Source: Mycolicibacterium aubagnense (GTDB lineage Bacteria; Actinomycetota; Actinomycetes; Mycobacteriales; Mycobacteriaceae). From it: a DNA stretch of 64,000 nucleotides. The stretch is taken from NCBI RefSeq assembly GCF_010730955.1, contig NZ_AP022577.1, forward strand, positions 4,030,001-4,094,000, in the 5' to 3' direction. Below the pieces are notes generated by a model, which was not told the DNA's origin, ran no database searches, and saw only the letters and a program-made list of their open reading frames with translations. A program made the position numbers and the translations under genes. Shown here one piece after another: positions 40,205 through 48,622 of this stretch (the first letter of the stretch is position 1; each line of letters starts with the position of its first letter).

Positions 40205-41011
40205 ATGACCGCCCCGCCGCCGATCGTCGTCGCCGTCGACGGCTGCCGGGCGTCTATTCGCGCGGACGATCCCGTGTTCTCCCGGGGTGACGGCGTCTTC
40301 GAGACCGCGCTGGTGCGGGGCGGTGTGGTCGTCCTGCTCGATGCGCACCTGACGCGCCTGGTGGGTTCGGCTGCCCTGGCCGGGCTACCGTGCCCCGATT
40401 CCGGTCGGTGGCGGGCAGCCGCAGCAGCCGCGGTCGGCCAGTGGCCTGAGGGTGAGGCCGTGCTGCGTCTCCTGCTCGGCCGCGGGGTCGACGGCGTCGT
40501 GGCCTTCGCGATGGTCTCGGCGGTACCGGACCGCGTCGCCGCCGCCCGTCGGGAAGGCGTCGCGGCCGTGACGCTGGTGCGCCCGCACTGGCTGATGGCC
40601 GCCGCCAAATCGCTGTCGTACGCGGCGAACGTGGCGGCGCTGCGGCACGCCGAACGGGCCGGCGCCGGCGACGCCGTGTTCGTCGATGCGGCCGGCGCCG
40701 TGCTCGAAGGACCGCGGTCCGCTGTGGTCCTGGCGGTCTCGGGAACCGATGGCAACCCGGTTCTGGTGACGCCGGACGCGTCGTCGATCCTGCCGTCGAC
40801 CACCCAGCACGCACTGTTCGCGGCCGCCGAGGCACGGGGTGTCGAGTGCGTGTACCGCCCGGTGAGTGTTTCCGATTTGCTTGCCGCGCAAGGGGTTTGG
40901 CTGGTGTCGGCGATCACCCTGGCGGCGCGGGTGCACACCCTGGATGGGTGGGCGTTGGCGGCCTCGCCCTTCGAGACGTTGATGGCCGACCTGATCGGCA
41001 GGCAGTTCTGA
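40205..41011 (+). CDS. Fold-type IV PLP enzyme, aminodeoxychorismate lyase-like
   Basis: 268 residues. FSRGDGVFETALVRGG near 25 starts the fold-IV aminotransferase/lyase pattern. The PLP lysine is probably K in A-A-A-K-S-L-S-Y-A-A-N. The phosphate-binding loop is near LPSTTQHALF. This class includes PabC (4-amino-4-deoxychorismate to p-aminobenzoate) and branched-chain or D-amino acid aminotransferases. Folate lyase is favoured by length and by the position of Rv0812, next to the folate-dependent ygfZ, but it is not proven. Confidence 0.85.
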   Translation: MTAPPPIVVAVDGCRASIRADDPVFSRGDGVFETALVRGGVVVLLDAHLTRLVGSAALAGLPCPDSGRWRAAAAAAVGQWPEGEAVLRLLLGRGVDGVVAFAMVSAVPDRVAAARREGVAAVTLVRPHWLMAAAKSLSYAANVAALRHAERAGAGDAVFVDAAGAVLEGPRSAVVLAVSGTDGNPVLVTPDASSILPSTTQHALFAAAEARGVECVYRPVSVSDLLAAQGVWLVSAITLAARVHTLDGWALAASPFETLMADLIGRQF

Positions 41012-41027
41012 GCCCGAGAAAAATCGA

Positions 41028-41250
41028 TTGTCGGGGCTCCCGCCCGGGAGTACGGTCGCACGTACACAGGGAAGGAGGTGGTCCGACAAATTGATTGCTT
41101 TGTGGACATGTGAGGTGGCTGCCCGCTAGTAGCGCCGGGTAATTCGTCCGAGCGCACTCGCGAATTCCCGCAGTCACCCGGCCCCCGAGCCTTCCGGTCT
41201 GTCCAACCAGGAACCTTGGCTCGGGGGCCGCTCCATGTCTGGGAGCGGCC
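41028..41250 (+). ncRNA. Putative small transcript: promoter, mini-ORF and two competing hairpins
   Basis: In the 335-bp gap between convergent genes lie TTGTCG (41028-41033), a 17-nt spacer and TACGGT (41051-41056). Then come AAGGAGGT (41072-41079), a short TTG frame (41091-41129), and two perfect hairpins. Hairpin 1 is a 13-bp stem (41179-41191 with 41218-41230). Hairpin 2 is a 9-bp stem (41226-41234 with 41242-41250). They share 41226-41230, so they exclude each other. No T-run follows. From 41251 to 41346 I see nothing else. The RNA ends are inferred. Confidence 0.5.
41091..41129 (+). CDS. Possible 12-residue peptide LIALWTCEVAAR
   Basis: A TTG at 41091 opens a frame ending in TAG at 41127-41129. 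AAGGAGGT is 11 nt upstream, rather far but strong; an in-frame TTG at 41100 is an alternative. The peptide contains one Cys and one Trp. It could be a leader peptide whose translation controls the downstream pair of hairpins. I do not recognise it as a described leader. Confidence 0.3.
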   Translation: MIALWTCEVAAR

Positions 41251-41346
41251 GTCGAATGTGAGTACCTGGCGCAGAGATCGATGACCGGTCGCGGTCCGAG
41301 GGGTATCGCAGCCTTGTCGTCCATCTCGACGAAAGGAAGGGACCCG

Positions 41347-42045
41347 TCAGCCGACGAAGCGTGACAGGCGCGCGGAGAGGTGCGGAGTCAGGCCGCCGTC
41401 GGCGTCGACGCGCTCCTCGACGTAGGCCAGGTCGCCGTTCTCGATGATCCCGTACAGCCGCTTCGCGCCGCCGACGAGGACGCCGGACTTGCTGCGGGCC
41501 AGGGCGTCGGTCGCCAGCTCCCAGGAGGCCTGGTTCAGCGGGGAACCGTAGAACAGCTCGACGTAGCCGGCCGAATGTGCGAGCAGCAGCTCGATGGCCT
41601 GTGACTCGTCCTGTCCGTGCGGATCGTCGGGGTCGTTCACGAACCGCCAGTAGCCGGTCTCCCGCAGCCCCGGACCGGCGTAGTCGCCGTTCTCGTCGAG
41701 CCGCCACGAGCGGGCGTCCCAGTTGAGATAGTCGCCGCCGTTGTGCGACACGATGATCTGCTGTCCGAACCGGTAGTCGCCGGCGGAGTCGCGGCCTTCG
41801 CCCGCACCGCGCCAGACCCCGACCAGCGGCAGCAGGGCCAGCAGGGCGTCGTTGAAATGCGCGCCTTCGCGCAGGTTGGCGGTATCCGCGGGCAGCGGCA
41901 GGTCGTCGAACTCGGGCACGTTGCGGGCGGCGGTGGCCTTGGCGCGATCGGCCGCCGCGGCGATGGCGCGGTCACCGGAACCGGCCAGCAGGCCGAGCTC
42001 AGCGCTGTCGTCGCTGAGGCCCTGAGGGTCCTGAGCGGACGTCAC
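41347..42045 (-). CDS. Nitrobindin-like heme/fatty-acid-binding beta-barrel protein (Rv0813c-like)
   Basis: 232 residues. A disordered N-terminus (to about 60) is followed by a 10-strand barrel. The family motif is G-V-W-R-G-A-G-E-G near residue 75, with late segments [13 protein letters not shown]. Nitrobindins bind b-type heme through a His near the C-terminus; here ThrProHis in [11 protein letters not shown] is the candidate. They scavenge NO or peroxynitrite. The GTG at 42045 overlaps the stop of the 32-residue membrane peptide (GTGA). It is last in the sulfur operon. Confidence 0.9.
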   Translation of the reverse strand: MTSAQDPQGLSDDSAELGLLAGSGDRAIAAAADRAKATAARNVPEFDDLPLPADTANLREGAHFNDALLALLPLVGVWRGAGEGRDSAGDYRFGQQIIVSHNGGDYLNWDARSWRLDENGDYAGPGLRETGYWRFVNDPDDPHGQDESQAIELLLAHSAGYVELFYGSPLNQASWELATDALARSKSGVLVGGAKRLYGIIENGDLAYVEERVDADGGLTPHLSARLSRFVG

Positions 42046-42140
42046 GACTCGTCGGTGATCAGCCGGTACAGCGCGTAAAGCGCGAACCAGGTGATGGCCA
42101 GCGAGGCCGCGACCAGCATGATCTCGAAGAAAAGAACCAC
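42042..42140 (-). CDS. 32-residue single-TM membrane peptide
   Basis: GTG 42140-42138 opens 32 codons ending in TGA at 42044-42042. The peptide begins [18 protein letters not shown], continues [13 protein letters not shown], and is almost all one TM helix. Its stop overlaps the nitrobindin GTG by a GTGA junction, which strongly supports translation. There is no Shine-Dalgarno. It is 132 nt downstream of sseC2. Its role is unknown; as a membrane microprotein it could modulate a partner. Confidence 0.65.
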   Translation of the reverse strand: MVLFFEIMLVAASLAITWFALYALYRLITDES

Positions 42141-42272
42141 GGAGAGACAGATTACTCGGGCTGCGGGTGTGACGTGCGCCGCACCGGCCCCTCAGATGCG
42201 ACGAACGGCCGCATTCGTACGTCCGGACATGGAGTGTCTGGGTACGAACACGGCCGCTCGCGGCAAATGGAA

Positions 42273-42575
42273 TCAGGCGACCTTGACGTCGACCTCGTGG
42301 ATGCCGGCACCGGTCGGCGCGACCACTGCGTCGCCGTTGCCGACCTTGGACAGCGCCCGCAGCGTCCAGGTCCCGGGGGCGGCGAAGAACCGGAAGTCAC
42401 CGGTGGCCGACGCGACGACCTCGGCGGTGAATTCGTCGGTGTTGTCCAGCAGCCGCACGAACGCGCCACCGACCGGCTGGCCCGAGCCGTCGACGACGCG
42501 GCCGGTGATGACGGTTTCCTTCTCCAGATCAACGCTGGCCGGCAGCGTCAGGCCTTGCTTGGGTGCAGAGCACAT
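42273..42575 (-). CDS. sseC2: DUF1416 protein SseC
   Basis: 100 residues from the ATG at 42575 ([20 protein letters not shown]). One beta-sandwich domain follows ([24 protein letters not shown]), a DUF1416/transthyretin-like fold. It always accompanies cysA rhodaneses in mycobacteria. Here one base separates its ATG from the cysA2 stop, so the two are co-translated. A role in thiosulfate/sulfur handling is inferred from that linkage. Confidence 0.94.
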   Translation of the reverse strand: MCSAPKQGLTLPASVDLEKETVITGRVVDGSGQPVGGAFVRLLDNTDEFTAEVVASATGDFRFFAAPGTWTLRALSKVGNGDAVVAPTGAGIHEVDVKVA

Positions 42576-42576
42576 A

Positions 42577-43413
42577 TCAGTTTCCCAACTCGATCGGGGC
42601 ACCCACCAGGGAGCCGTATTCGGTCCAACTGCCGTCGTAGTTCTTTACATTCCGGTGGCCGAGCAATTCCTGCAGCACGAACCAGGTGTGCGACGAGCGC
42701 TCACCGATGCGGCAGTAGGCGATGGTCTCCTTCTCACCGTCGAGGCCGGCGTCGGCGTAGATCTTGGCCAGCTCCTCGTCGGACTTGAAGGTGCCGTCGT
42801 CGTTGGCGGCCCGGCTCCACGGCACGTTGATGGCGCTCGGCACGTGGCCGGGACGCTGGCTCTGCTCCTGCGGCAGGTGCGCGGGAGCCAGAATCTTGCC
42901 GGAGAACTCGTCGGGCGAACGTACGTCGACCAGGTTCTTGGTGTTGATCGCGGCGATCACCTCGTCGCGGAACGCACGGATGGTGTTGTCGATCGGCTTG
43001 GCCTCGTACGACGTGGCCGGGCGGACGGTGGCGTCCTTCACCAGTGGGCGGTCGTCGAGCTCCCAGCGCTTGCGGCCGCCGTCGAGCAGCTTGACGTCGT
43101 CGTGGCCGTACAGCTTGAAGTACCAGTAGGCATAGGCCGCGAACCAGTTGTTGTTGCCGCCGTACAGGATGACGGTGTCGTCGTTGCTGATGCCCTTGTC
43201 GGACAACAGCTTCGAGAACTGCTGCTGGTCGACGAAGTCACGCTTGACCGAGTCCTGCAGATCATCGCGCCAGTCCAGCTTGACGGCGCCGGGGATGTGC
43301 CCCTCGTCGTCGTAGGCGCTGGTGTTCTCGTCGACCTCGACGAACACCACGCCGGCGGTGTCGAGGTTGTTCTCGGCCCATTCGGTCGAGACCAGGACGT
43401 CGGAACGTGCCAT
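42577..43413 (-). CDS. cysA2: Thiosulfate sulfurtransferase (tandem rhodanese)
   Basis: 278 residues, two rhodanese domains. The N-domain is inactive. The C-domain active-site loop is Y-C-R-I-G-E-R-S-S with Cys near 234. It transfers sulfane sulfur from thiosulfate to cyanide or thiols. The D-V-R-S-P-D-E-F-S-G motif opens the second domain. It is the second gene of the minus-strand operon led by the polycysteine uORF. Confidence 0.96.
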   Translation of the reverse strand: MARSDVLVSTEWAENNLDTAGVVFVEVDENTSAYDDEGHIPGAVKLDWRDDLQDSVKRDFVDQQQFSKLLSDKGISNDDTVILYGGNNNWFAAYAYWYFKLYGHDDVKLLDGGRKRWELDDRPLVKDATVRPATSYEAKPIDNTIRAFRDEVIAAINTKNLVDVRSPDEFSGKILAPAHLPQEQSQRPGHVPSAINVPWSRAANDDGTFKSDEELAKIYADAGLDGEKETIAYCRIGERSSHTWFVLQELLGHRNVKNYDGSWTEYGSLVGAPIELGN

Positions 43414-43450
43414 GTACGAATTCCTTTCGGTTGCTTTGAGCTCTAGCAGG

Positions 43451-43921
43451 TCACGTGGTGGCGGGGATACCCGTGCGGCGCAGTCGCGACACCAGGGGGT
43501 AGATCTGGCAGCCCAGGCAGATGCCGAAGGCGGCGTTGAGGAAGGCGGCGATCAGCGCGAAGGCCGTCGCGCCGAGGCCCAGCGCGGTGAGGCCCGAGGC
43601 GAAGCCGACGGTCCCGGCGATCGCGAACAGTAGTCCGACGAGCTGCGCGAACTTCAGCGGTGCGACCGGCTCCTTCTCGGTCACGGGCGCCAGTCGCGGC
43701 GCGACGAAGGTGGCGAAGATGCGACCGTACGGATGCTTGCGCGGTCCGCCGACCGCACCGATTGCGAATACCACGGCCTGCGCGGCAAGAATCGCGGCGG
43801 CCACGAGTGGGCTCGCGGCCGATGCCAGCAGCGCAGCGATCAGCACGCCGGTGGTGACCCAGGCCGCGAAGCGGGGTCCACGCACGTCGACCTGCGGGGT
43901 TTCGATGGAATTGTCTGACAT
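43451..43921 (-). CDS. DUF4395 integral membrane protein with CxxC
   Basis: 156 residues, four TM helices. C-L-G-C-Q-I-Y near residue 135 is a membrane-embedded CxxC, the hallmark of DUF4395 proteins that sit next to rhodaneses and thioredoxins. A role in moving sulfur or thiol redox equivalents across the membrane is an inference. AGGAGC precedes the ATG by 6 nt and may be sequestered in the attenuator. First full gene after the uORF. Confidence 0.9.
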   Translation of the reverse strand: MSDNSIETPQVDVRGPRFAAWVTTGVLIAALLASAASPLVAAAILAAQAVVFAIGAVGGPRKHPYGRIFATFVAPRLAPVTEKEPVAPLKFAQLVGLLFAIAGTVGFASGLTALGLGATAFALIAAFLNAAFGICLGCQIYPLVSRLRRTGIPATT

Positions 43922-44026
43922 GGGAAAGCTCCTGTTGTTGGTAACGGGGAGGCGGCCGCACAGTCTGATTCGCGGCCCGCCGCGGAAAGCTGCTCGGAGC
44001 GCAACACGAAACGAAGGCGCGGCTAC
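43922..44026 (-). promoter_or_regulatory. Leader between polycysteine uORF and DUF4395 gene (probable attenuator)
   Basis: The leader is 105 nt. On the minus strand GCTCC (44000-43996) can pair with GGAGC (43932-43928), which is the ribosome site of the DUF4395 gene. GC-rich segments between could form alternative stems. This fits translational attenuation: ribosomes stalled on Cys codons would alter the fold and expose the site. The structure is not computed here. Confidence 0.55.
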
Positions 44027-44119
44027 TCAGCAGCTACAACAACAACAGCAACAACCCGCAACGCGGCACAGATCAACTGCGCGACGCTTGGTGAGCAGGA
44101 GCTCGAGGCGGGATAGCAC
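44027..44119 (-). CDS. Leaderless polycysteine upstream ORF (cysteine sensor)
   Basis: GTG 44119-44117 opens 30 codons to TGA 44029-44027. The last residues before the stop are six consecutive Cys, Ser, Cys; another Cys is at position 18. The -10 box TAAGCT (44132-44127) is 7 nt upstream, so transcription should start at the GTG itself. Leaderless polycysteine uORFs acting as cysteine-responsive attenuators have been described in mycobacteria, including upstream of a cysA/sseC-type operon. The C-rich block and the placement match that mechanism. Confidence 0.85.
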   Translation of the reverse strand: MLSRLELLLTKRRAVDLCRVAGCCCCCCSC

Positions 44120-44126
44120 GGCCGAC

Positions 44127-44132
44127 AGCTTA
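44127..44132 (-). promoter_or_regulatory. -10 box of the sulfur operon
   Basis: TAAGCT on the minus strand is 7 nt before the GTG of the uORF. A TTGACC lies 14 nt further upstream, too close for a normal -35, so the -35 is unassigned. The box is in the 29-bp gap after the thiX stop. Confidence 0.55.
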
Positions 44133-44148
44133 CCCAACAACAGGGTGG

Positions 44149-44574
44149 TCAAGCCAACAGCGGTAGCAGGGCCTCGCGCAGATCAGCGGATTTCGGGACG
44201 CCCGCGGTGCGGTACCGCTGCTGCCCGGAAGCGTCGAAGATGAACGTCGTCGGCAGCGAGAGCACCGACAGTCGTCGGGCCGCAACGGGATTGGCGTCCA
44301 GGTCGAGTTCGACGTGCGCGACGCCGAGGTCGTCACACACCTGGTCGACCACGCGGCGCACGGCCGCGCACGGTCCGCACCACGTTGCGCTGAAATGTAC
44401 GACGGTCGGGCCGGTGGTGGACAGACCGAGATCGGAGTTGTCGGCTTCGGTAGACGGCTCGGCCGGCGGGACTTCCTTCATCAAGCCGGCGCGCAGCGTC
44501 AGCAGCCGGCCGATGATGTACGCGATCCCGAGGGCGGCGACCAGGACCGTCAGCACCAGAACTGTGGAGTTCAT
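44149..44574 (-). CDS. thiX: Membrane-anchored thioredoxin-like protein
   Basis: 141 residues. An N-terminal TM helix (VLVLTVLVAALGIAYII) anchors a thioredoxin domain with active site W-C-G-P-C near residue 66 and a cis-Pro loop L-P-T-T-F. With this topology the domain is probably cytoplasmic-proximal or extracytoplasmic depending on helix orientation. It matches ThiX (Rv0816c). The ATG overlaps the DUF2993 stop (ATGA). It precedes the sulfur operon and may share read-through transcription. Confidence 0.92.
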   Translation of the reverse strand: MNSTVLVLTVLVAALGIAYIIGRLLTLRAGLMKEVPPAEPSTEADNSDLGLSTTGPTVVHFSATWCGPCAAVRRVVDQVCDDLGVAHVELDLDANPVAARRLSVLSLPTTFIFDASGQQRYRTAGVPKSADLREALLPLLA

Positions 44575-45368
44575 GACTGTCTGAACCCATCCAGGGGCAC
44601 GGTTACTCCCGAGGCGATGCCTTCGATGATGACATCGGAGCCGCGGGCGCCCTCGCTGGTCGGGGCCAGCCCGAACGGCAGCTTCATGCCCGGCATCGTG
44701 GTGGAGAAAGCGCGAAACACCGCGGCCTTCTTGTCGTCGGGCACCGGCTCTTCGGCGGTGCCCGGACCGGTCAGCACCTCGGTGGCGGTGAACACCAGAT
44801 TGGTGTGGTCTGCTCCGGTGATGGACAGGTCCACCGAGACGCTGACGCGCTTGTCGAGGCCGGCGGCGGTCGGGGTCCCGGTGAACACGAGGCCGTGATT
44901 GTCGGAGATGCCGGATTCGGTGGTGCCGCCGGTCGCATTGTCGCTCTCGTTCGGCGGGGCCTCGACGAGCAGGTCCTTGATGTTCATGAAGCGGCCGACG
45001 TGGGTGGAGTCGATGATGATGCGGCTCTCCAGCCTGGCCGACGTCAGCTTGGCGTCGGGGCCGATCAGCCAGGACTTGGGCGACGCGACCATGTCGTACA
45101 ACGTGGCTTCGAGCGAGGCCTTACCCACGACCGGGTGCGCCACGCCTCCGGCCTTCACCTCGACCTGCTGGTAGCGGCCACGCGCGGCCTGGGTTCCGAA
45201 CGGGAATCCGAGGATCGCGACCCACGGATCGAAGTGCAGGTGGGCGGCCGTGCGGACGCTGCGGGCCATCCGGTATTCGGCGAAGATCGCGAAGCCGAAA
45301 TCGGTGCCGACGACCACGAGGATCAGTACGGCTGCGGGGATCAGCAGCCGTGTCAGCACCTTACGCAT
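44571..45368 (-). CDS. DUF2993 lipid-binding-like exported/membrane protein (Rv0817c-like)
   Basis: 265 residues. An N-terminal hydrophobic helix (LLIPAAVLILVVVGTDFGF) serves as signal anchor. The remainder, with VEVKAGGVAHPVVGKASLEATLYDM and late VPLDGFRQ, follows the DUF2993 pattern, an elongated lipid-binding-like beta domain. It is the first gene of the minus run and is coupled to thiX. Function unknown. Confidence 0.88.
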   Translation of the reverse strand: MRKVLTRLLIPAAVLILVVVGTDFGFAIFAEYRMARSVRTAAHLHFDPWVAILGFPFGTQAARGRYQQVEVKAGGVAHPVVGKASLEATLYDMVASPKSWLIGPDAKLTSARLESRIIIDSTHVGRFMNIKDLLVEAPPNESDNATGGTTESGISDNHGLVFTGTPTAAGLDKRVSVSVDLSITGADHTNLVFTATEVLTGPGTAEEPVPDDKKAAVFRAFSTTMPGMKLPFGLAPTSEGARGSDVIIEGIASGVTVPLDGFRQS

Positions 45369-45578
45369 CCGGACATTCTGGCGTACGCCCCGCCGCGCAG
45401 CGCCGAGACAGGCCGTTCCACGCCGCTAAATCGCAGGTGGCAAGCTATCGTTAGGTGATCGTTGGCCGGTTACGGCCACGTGTCAGCCATGATTCTCCGG
45501 AGTTGAATCGGACCGAACCGCGACAGCGTCGTCGCCGGGGGAGCGTCCGGTACGGCTCTGGACGCACTGGAGGACCCG

Positions 45579-46355
45579 TTGGATCTTCTGCTATTGACCG
45601 TCGACCCGCACCCGGAGTCCGTGCTCCCGGCGCTGGCGCTGCTACCGCACAGCGTGCGGCCGGCACCCACTGAGGTGTCGTCGTTGCTGGAAGCCGGCAA
45701 CGCCGATGTGGCGATCGTCGACGCGCGCACCGATCTCGCGGCCGCCCGCGGACTCTGTCGTCTGCTGGGCAGCACTGGCGCGTCCGTGCCCGTCGTGGCT
45801 GTGGTCAACGAAGGCGGTCTGGTGGCCGTCAGCGTCGAATGGGGCATCGACGAAATCCTGCTGCCCGGCACCGGGCCCGCTGAGATCGACGCCCGGCTGC
45901 GACTGTTGGTGGGACGCCGCAACGGCGTCGCCGACCAGCAGAGCGCCGGGAAGATCACGCTGGGTGAGCTCATCATCGACGAGGGCACCTACACCGCCCG
46001 ACTGCGTGGCAAGCCACTTGATCTGACCTATAAGGAATTCGAGCTGCTGAAGTACCTGGCACAGCATGCCGGCCGGGTGTTCACCCGTGCTCAGCTGCTC
46101 CAGGAAGTGTGGGGCTACGACTTCTTCGGCGGCACGCGGACCGTCGACGTGCACGTCCGGCGCCTGCGCGCCAAGTTGGGCCCCGACTACGAGTCGCTGA
46201 TCGGCACTGTGCGCAACGTCGGTTACAAGGCCGTCCGGCCGGCACGCGGCCGCACCAACGGTGCCGCCGAGGCGGTCGACGACATCGACGACGAGGACGA
46301 TGGCGACTCCGGTGACGTCGAGCACGGCACGCGCCAGACCCAGCCCGCCCGGTGA
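45579..46355 (+). CDS. glnR: Orphan OmpR-type response regulator GlnR
   Basis: 258 residues from TTG 45579, chosen because GGAGG lies 7 nt upstream. The receiver domain keeps the central Asp (A-I-V-D-A-R-T-D) but is atypical. The C-terminal winged helix is [22 protein letters not shown] and [16 protein letters not shown]. It corresponds to Rv0818. GlnR activates nitrogen-assimilation genes (glnA, amt, nir) under N limitation and does not need phosphorylation. The acidic tail is mycobacterium-typical. Its stop overlaps mshD (GTGA). Confidence 0.94.
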   Translation: MDLLLLTVDPHPESVLPALALLPHSVRPAPTEVSSLLEAGNADVAIVDARTDLAAARGLCRLLGSTGASVPVVAVVNEGGLVAVSVEWGIDEILLPGTGPAEIDARLRLLVGRRNGVADQQSAGKITLGELIIDEGTYTARLRGKPLDLTYKEFELLKYLAQHAGRVFTRAQLLQEVWGYDFFGGTRTVDVHVRRLRAKLGPDYESLIGTVRNVGYKAVRPARGRTNGAAEAVDDIDDEDDGDSGDVEHGTRQTQPAR

Positions 46356-47224
46356 CGGAACTGACCTGGCACACCGCGCTGAGTGCTGCCGATCAGACGG
46401 CCATCCGCGAACTCGTATCGGCGGCGGCTGCCGCTGACGGGGTGGCCCCGGTCGGCGACCAGGTGTTGCGCGAACTGCCGCTGGACCGCACCCGGCATCT
46501 GCTGGCCCATGACTCCGGGGAGTTGGCCGGATATCTGAACCTCGCGCCGGACATGGCCGAGGCTGTCGTCGCCGCCCCGGCGCGGCGCCGCGGGATCGGC
46601 AGCGAACTGATCCGCACCGGCCTGGCCGCCGGCGGTCCGGACACCCGAATCTGGGCGCATGGCAACCTCGACGGCGCCCGTGCCACGGCTGCGGCGCTGG
46701 GTCTGACCGCGGTGCGCGAGCTGTGGCAGATGCGCCGTTCGTTGTCCGCGCTGCCGCCGTTGTCCGCGGCGCCCGGTGTGCGCTTGACGACCTATCCAGG
46801 GCCCGAGGTCGATGCCGAACTGCTTCGCGTCAACAGCGCCGCGTTCCATTGGCACCCCGAGCAGGGTGGCTGGACTCAGGCGGACGTGGACGAGCGCCGG
46901 GGTGAGTCGTGGTTCGACCCGGCGGGGCTCTTCTTGGCATATGACTCTGCGGACGGGGACCGGTTGCTCGGCTTCCACTGGACGAAGATTCACCCGGGCT
47001 CGGGGCTGGGCGAGGTGTACGTCGTCGGCGTGGGGCCCGACGCACAGGGCCGCGGGCTCGGTGCGTTGCTGACGCTGGCCGGTCTGCACTACCTGGCCGA
47101 GCGGCTGGGATCCGACGGGTCCGTACTGCTGTATGTCGAGGCAGACAACACCGCGGCGGTGAAGACATACCGACGTCTCGGGTTCGAGCTGCACAGCGCC
47201 GACGTCGCGTACGCACAGGCCTGA
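46352..47224 (+). CDS. mshD: Mycothiol synthase (acetyl-CoA:Cys-GlcN-Ins acetyltransferase)
   Basis: 290 residues with two GNAT domains. The acetyl-CoA loops are [15 protein letters not shown] in the N-domain and [17 protein letters not shown] in the C-domain. It performs the last step of mycothiol synthesis. [13 protein letters not shown] near 165 is the MshD-specific region. The GTG overlaps the glnR stop, as in M. tuberculosis Rv0818-Rv0819. It is a strong marker of an actinobacterial, mycothiol-using host. Confidence 0.96.
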   Translation: MTELTWHTALSAADQTAIRELVSAAAAADGVAPVGDQVLRELPLDRTRHLLAHDSGELAGYLNLAPDMAEAVVAAPARRRGIGSELIRTGLAAGGPDTRIWAHGNLDGARATAAALGLTAVRELWQMRRSLSALPPLSAAPGVRLTTYPGPEVDAELLRVNSAAFHWHPEQGGWTQADVDERRGESWFDPAGLFLAYDSADGDRLLGFHWTKIHPGSGLGEVYVVGVGPDAQGRGLGALLTLAGLHYLAERLGSDGSVLLYVEADNTAAVKTYRRLGFELHSADVAYAQA

Positions 47225-47329
47225 CGGCCACCGCTCGCATTCGGGGAGTGGCATGGGCTCGAACGCTTTTCGATTAACTCGTTTCGTCACGATGAGTGCC
47301 ATACCGAGACGGGCGGCGCTCCCAGGATG

Positions 47330-47384
47330 GTTCATCTTCCGTTCATAGTGGCGGGGCCGGACGTTCACGGTCTGCGCTTAGGTT
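47330..47384 (+). promoter_or_regulatory. Phased GTTCA repeats and -10 of the pst operon (PHO-box-like)
   Basis: GTTCAT at 47330 and 47341 and GTTCAC at 47363 are spaced 11 and 22 bp, so all lie on one face of the helix. TAGGTT (47379-47384) is a possible -10, placing the third repeat at the -35. Direct repeats of GTTCA with 11-bp period are typical of PhoP/RegX3-type phosphate boxes in actinobacteria. The remaining leader to 47492 shows nothing else. Confidence 0.6.
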
Positions 47385-47492
47385 TTGGTCCCGGACGGTG
47401 ACTGATCCGGCCGACGGAACGTTGCTTCCGTGCTCTTTGACCGTGGTGGCGCAAACGATGCGGTCGCCACCCTGACTCTGTGAGGGAGTTCT

Positions 47493-48611
47493 GTGAAGCT
47501 CAACCGATTTGGTGTCTCCGTGAGCTTGGTGGCCGCCGGCGCCCTGGCGCTGTCTGCCTGTGGCAGCGACAACAACGCGTCGTCGGGCAGCTCGAGCGCC
47601 AACGGCGGTTCGTCCAACATTGCCTGCGGTGGCAAGAAGTCGCTCAAGGCCAGCGGTTCGTCTGCGCAGGCCAACGCCATGACGCGGTTCGTCAACGCTT
47701 ACGAGCAGGCCTGCCCGGGCTACACCCTGAACTACACCTCCAACGGTTCGGGTGCCGGCGTCAGCGAATTCGTCGGCAACCAGACCGATTTCGGTGGTTC
47801 GGACTCCCCGCTGAACGCCAAGAAGGGTGAGGTCGACAAGGCCAAGGCGCGTTGCGGCTCAGATGCCTGGAACCTGCCGGTCGTGTTCGGCCCGATCGCC
47901 GTCACCTACAACGTGCCCGGCGTGACCTCGCTGGCTCTCGATGGCCCGACCGCGGCCAAGATCTTCAACGGCACCGTCAAGACCTGGAACGACCCGGCCA
48001 TCGCCGCCCTGAACAACGGCGTCAACCTGCCCGCCGACCCGATCCACGTGGTCTTCCGCAGCGACGAGTCGGGCACCACCGACAACTTCCAGAAGTACCT
48101 GGACGCGGCCTCTGACGGCGCCTGGGGCAAGGGCGCGGGCAAGTCGTTTGCCGGCGGCGTCGGTGAAGGCGCCAAGGGCAACGAGGGCACCTCCGCCGCC
48201 ATCAAGAGCACGCCCGGTTCGATCACCTACAACGAGTGGTCCTTCGCCAAGGCCCAGGGCCTGACCACCGCCAAGATCGTCACCTCGGCAGGCCCGGAGC
48301 CCGTCGACATCACCACCGACTCGGTCGGAAAGACCATCGCGGGCGCCAAGGTGAAGGGCCAGGGCAACGACCTGGTGCTCGACACCGCCACGTTCTACAA
48401 GCCGACGCAGGCCGGTTCCTACCCGATCGTGTTGGCCACCTACGAGATCGTGTGCTCGAAGTACGCCGACGCCGATACGGGCAAGGCCGTCAAGGCGTTC
48501 CTGCAGTCCACCATCACCGGTGGTCAGAAGGGGCTGGACAGCAACGGATACATCCCGATCCCGGCCGACTTCCAGTCGAAGTTGACGACCGCCGTCAACG
48601 CGATCTCCTGA
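47493..48611 (+). CDS. pstS: Phosphate ABC transporter substrate-binding lipoprotein
   Basis: 372 residues. The signal peptide ends in the lipobox A-L-S-A-C (Cys 23), so the protein is lipid-anchored outside the membrane. Phosphate-binding motifs include K-A-S-G-S-S-A-Q near 50, FGGSDSPL, and R-S-D-E-S-G-T-T-D. It delivers inorganic phosphate to PstCA. It is first in the pstSCAB order and is controlled by the phased repeats upstream. Confidence 0.97.
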   Translation: MKLNRFGVSVSLVAAGALALSACGSDNNASSGSSSANGGSSNIACGGKKSLKASGSSAQANAMTRFVNAYEQACPGYTLNYTSNGSGAGVSEFVGNQTDFGGSDSPLNAKKGEVDKAKARCGSDAWNLPVVFGPIAVTYNVPGVTSLALDGPTAAKIFNGTVKTWNDPAIAALNNGVNLPADPIHVVFRSDESGTTDNFQKYLDAASDGAWGKGAGKSFAGGVGEGAKGNEGTSAAIKSTPGSITYNEWSFAKAQGLTTAKIVTSAGPEPVDITTDSVGKTIAGAKVKGQGNDLVLDTATFYKPTQAGSYPIVLATYEIVCSKYADADTGKAVKAFLQSTITGGQKGLDSNGYIPIPADFQSKLTTAVNAIS

Positions 48612-48622
48612 TTTGAGTTCAC

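Noticed and set aside
40914..41324. 136-codon minus-strand frame covering the small-transcript region
   Set aside because: Pro/Arg/Cys-rich with no domain, overlapping the PabC-like gene; the same DNA has perfect hairpins better explained as RNA.
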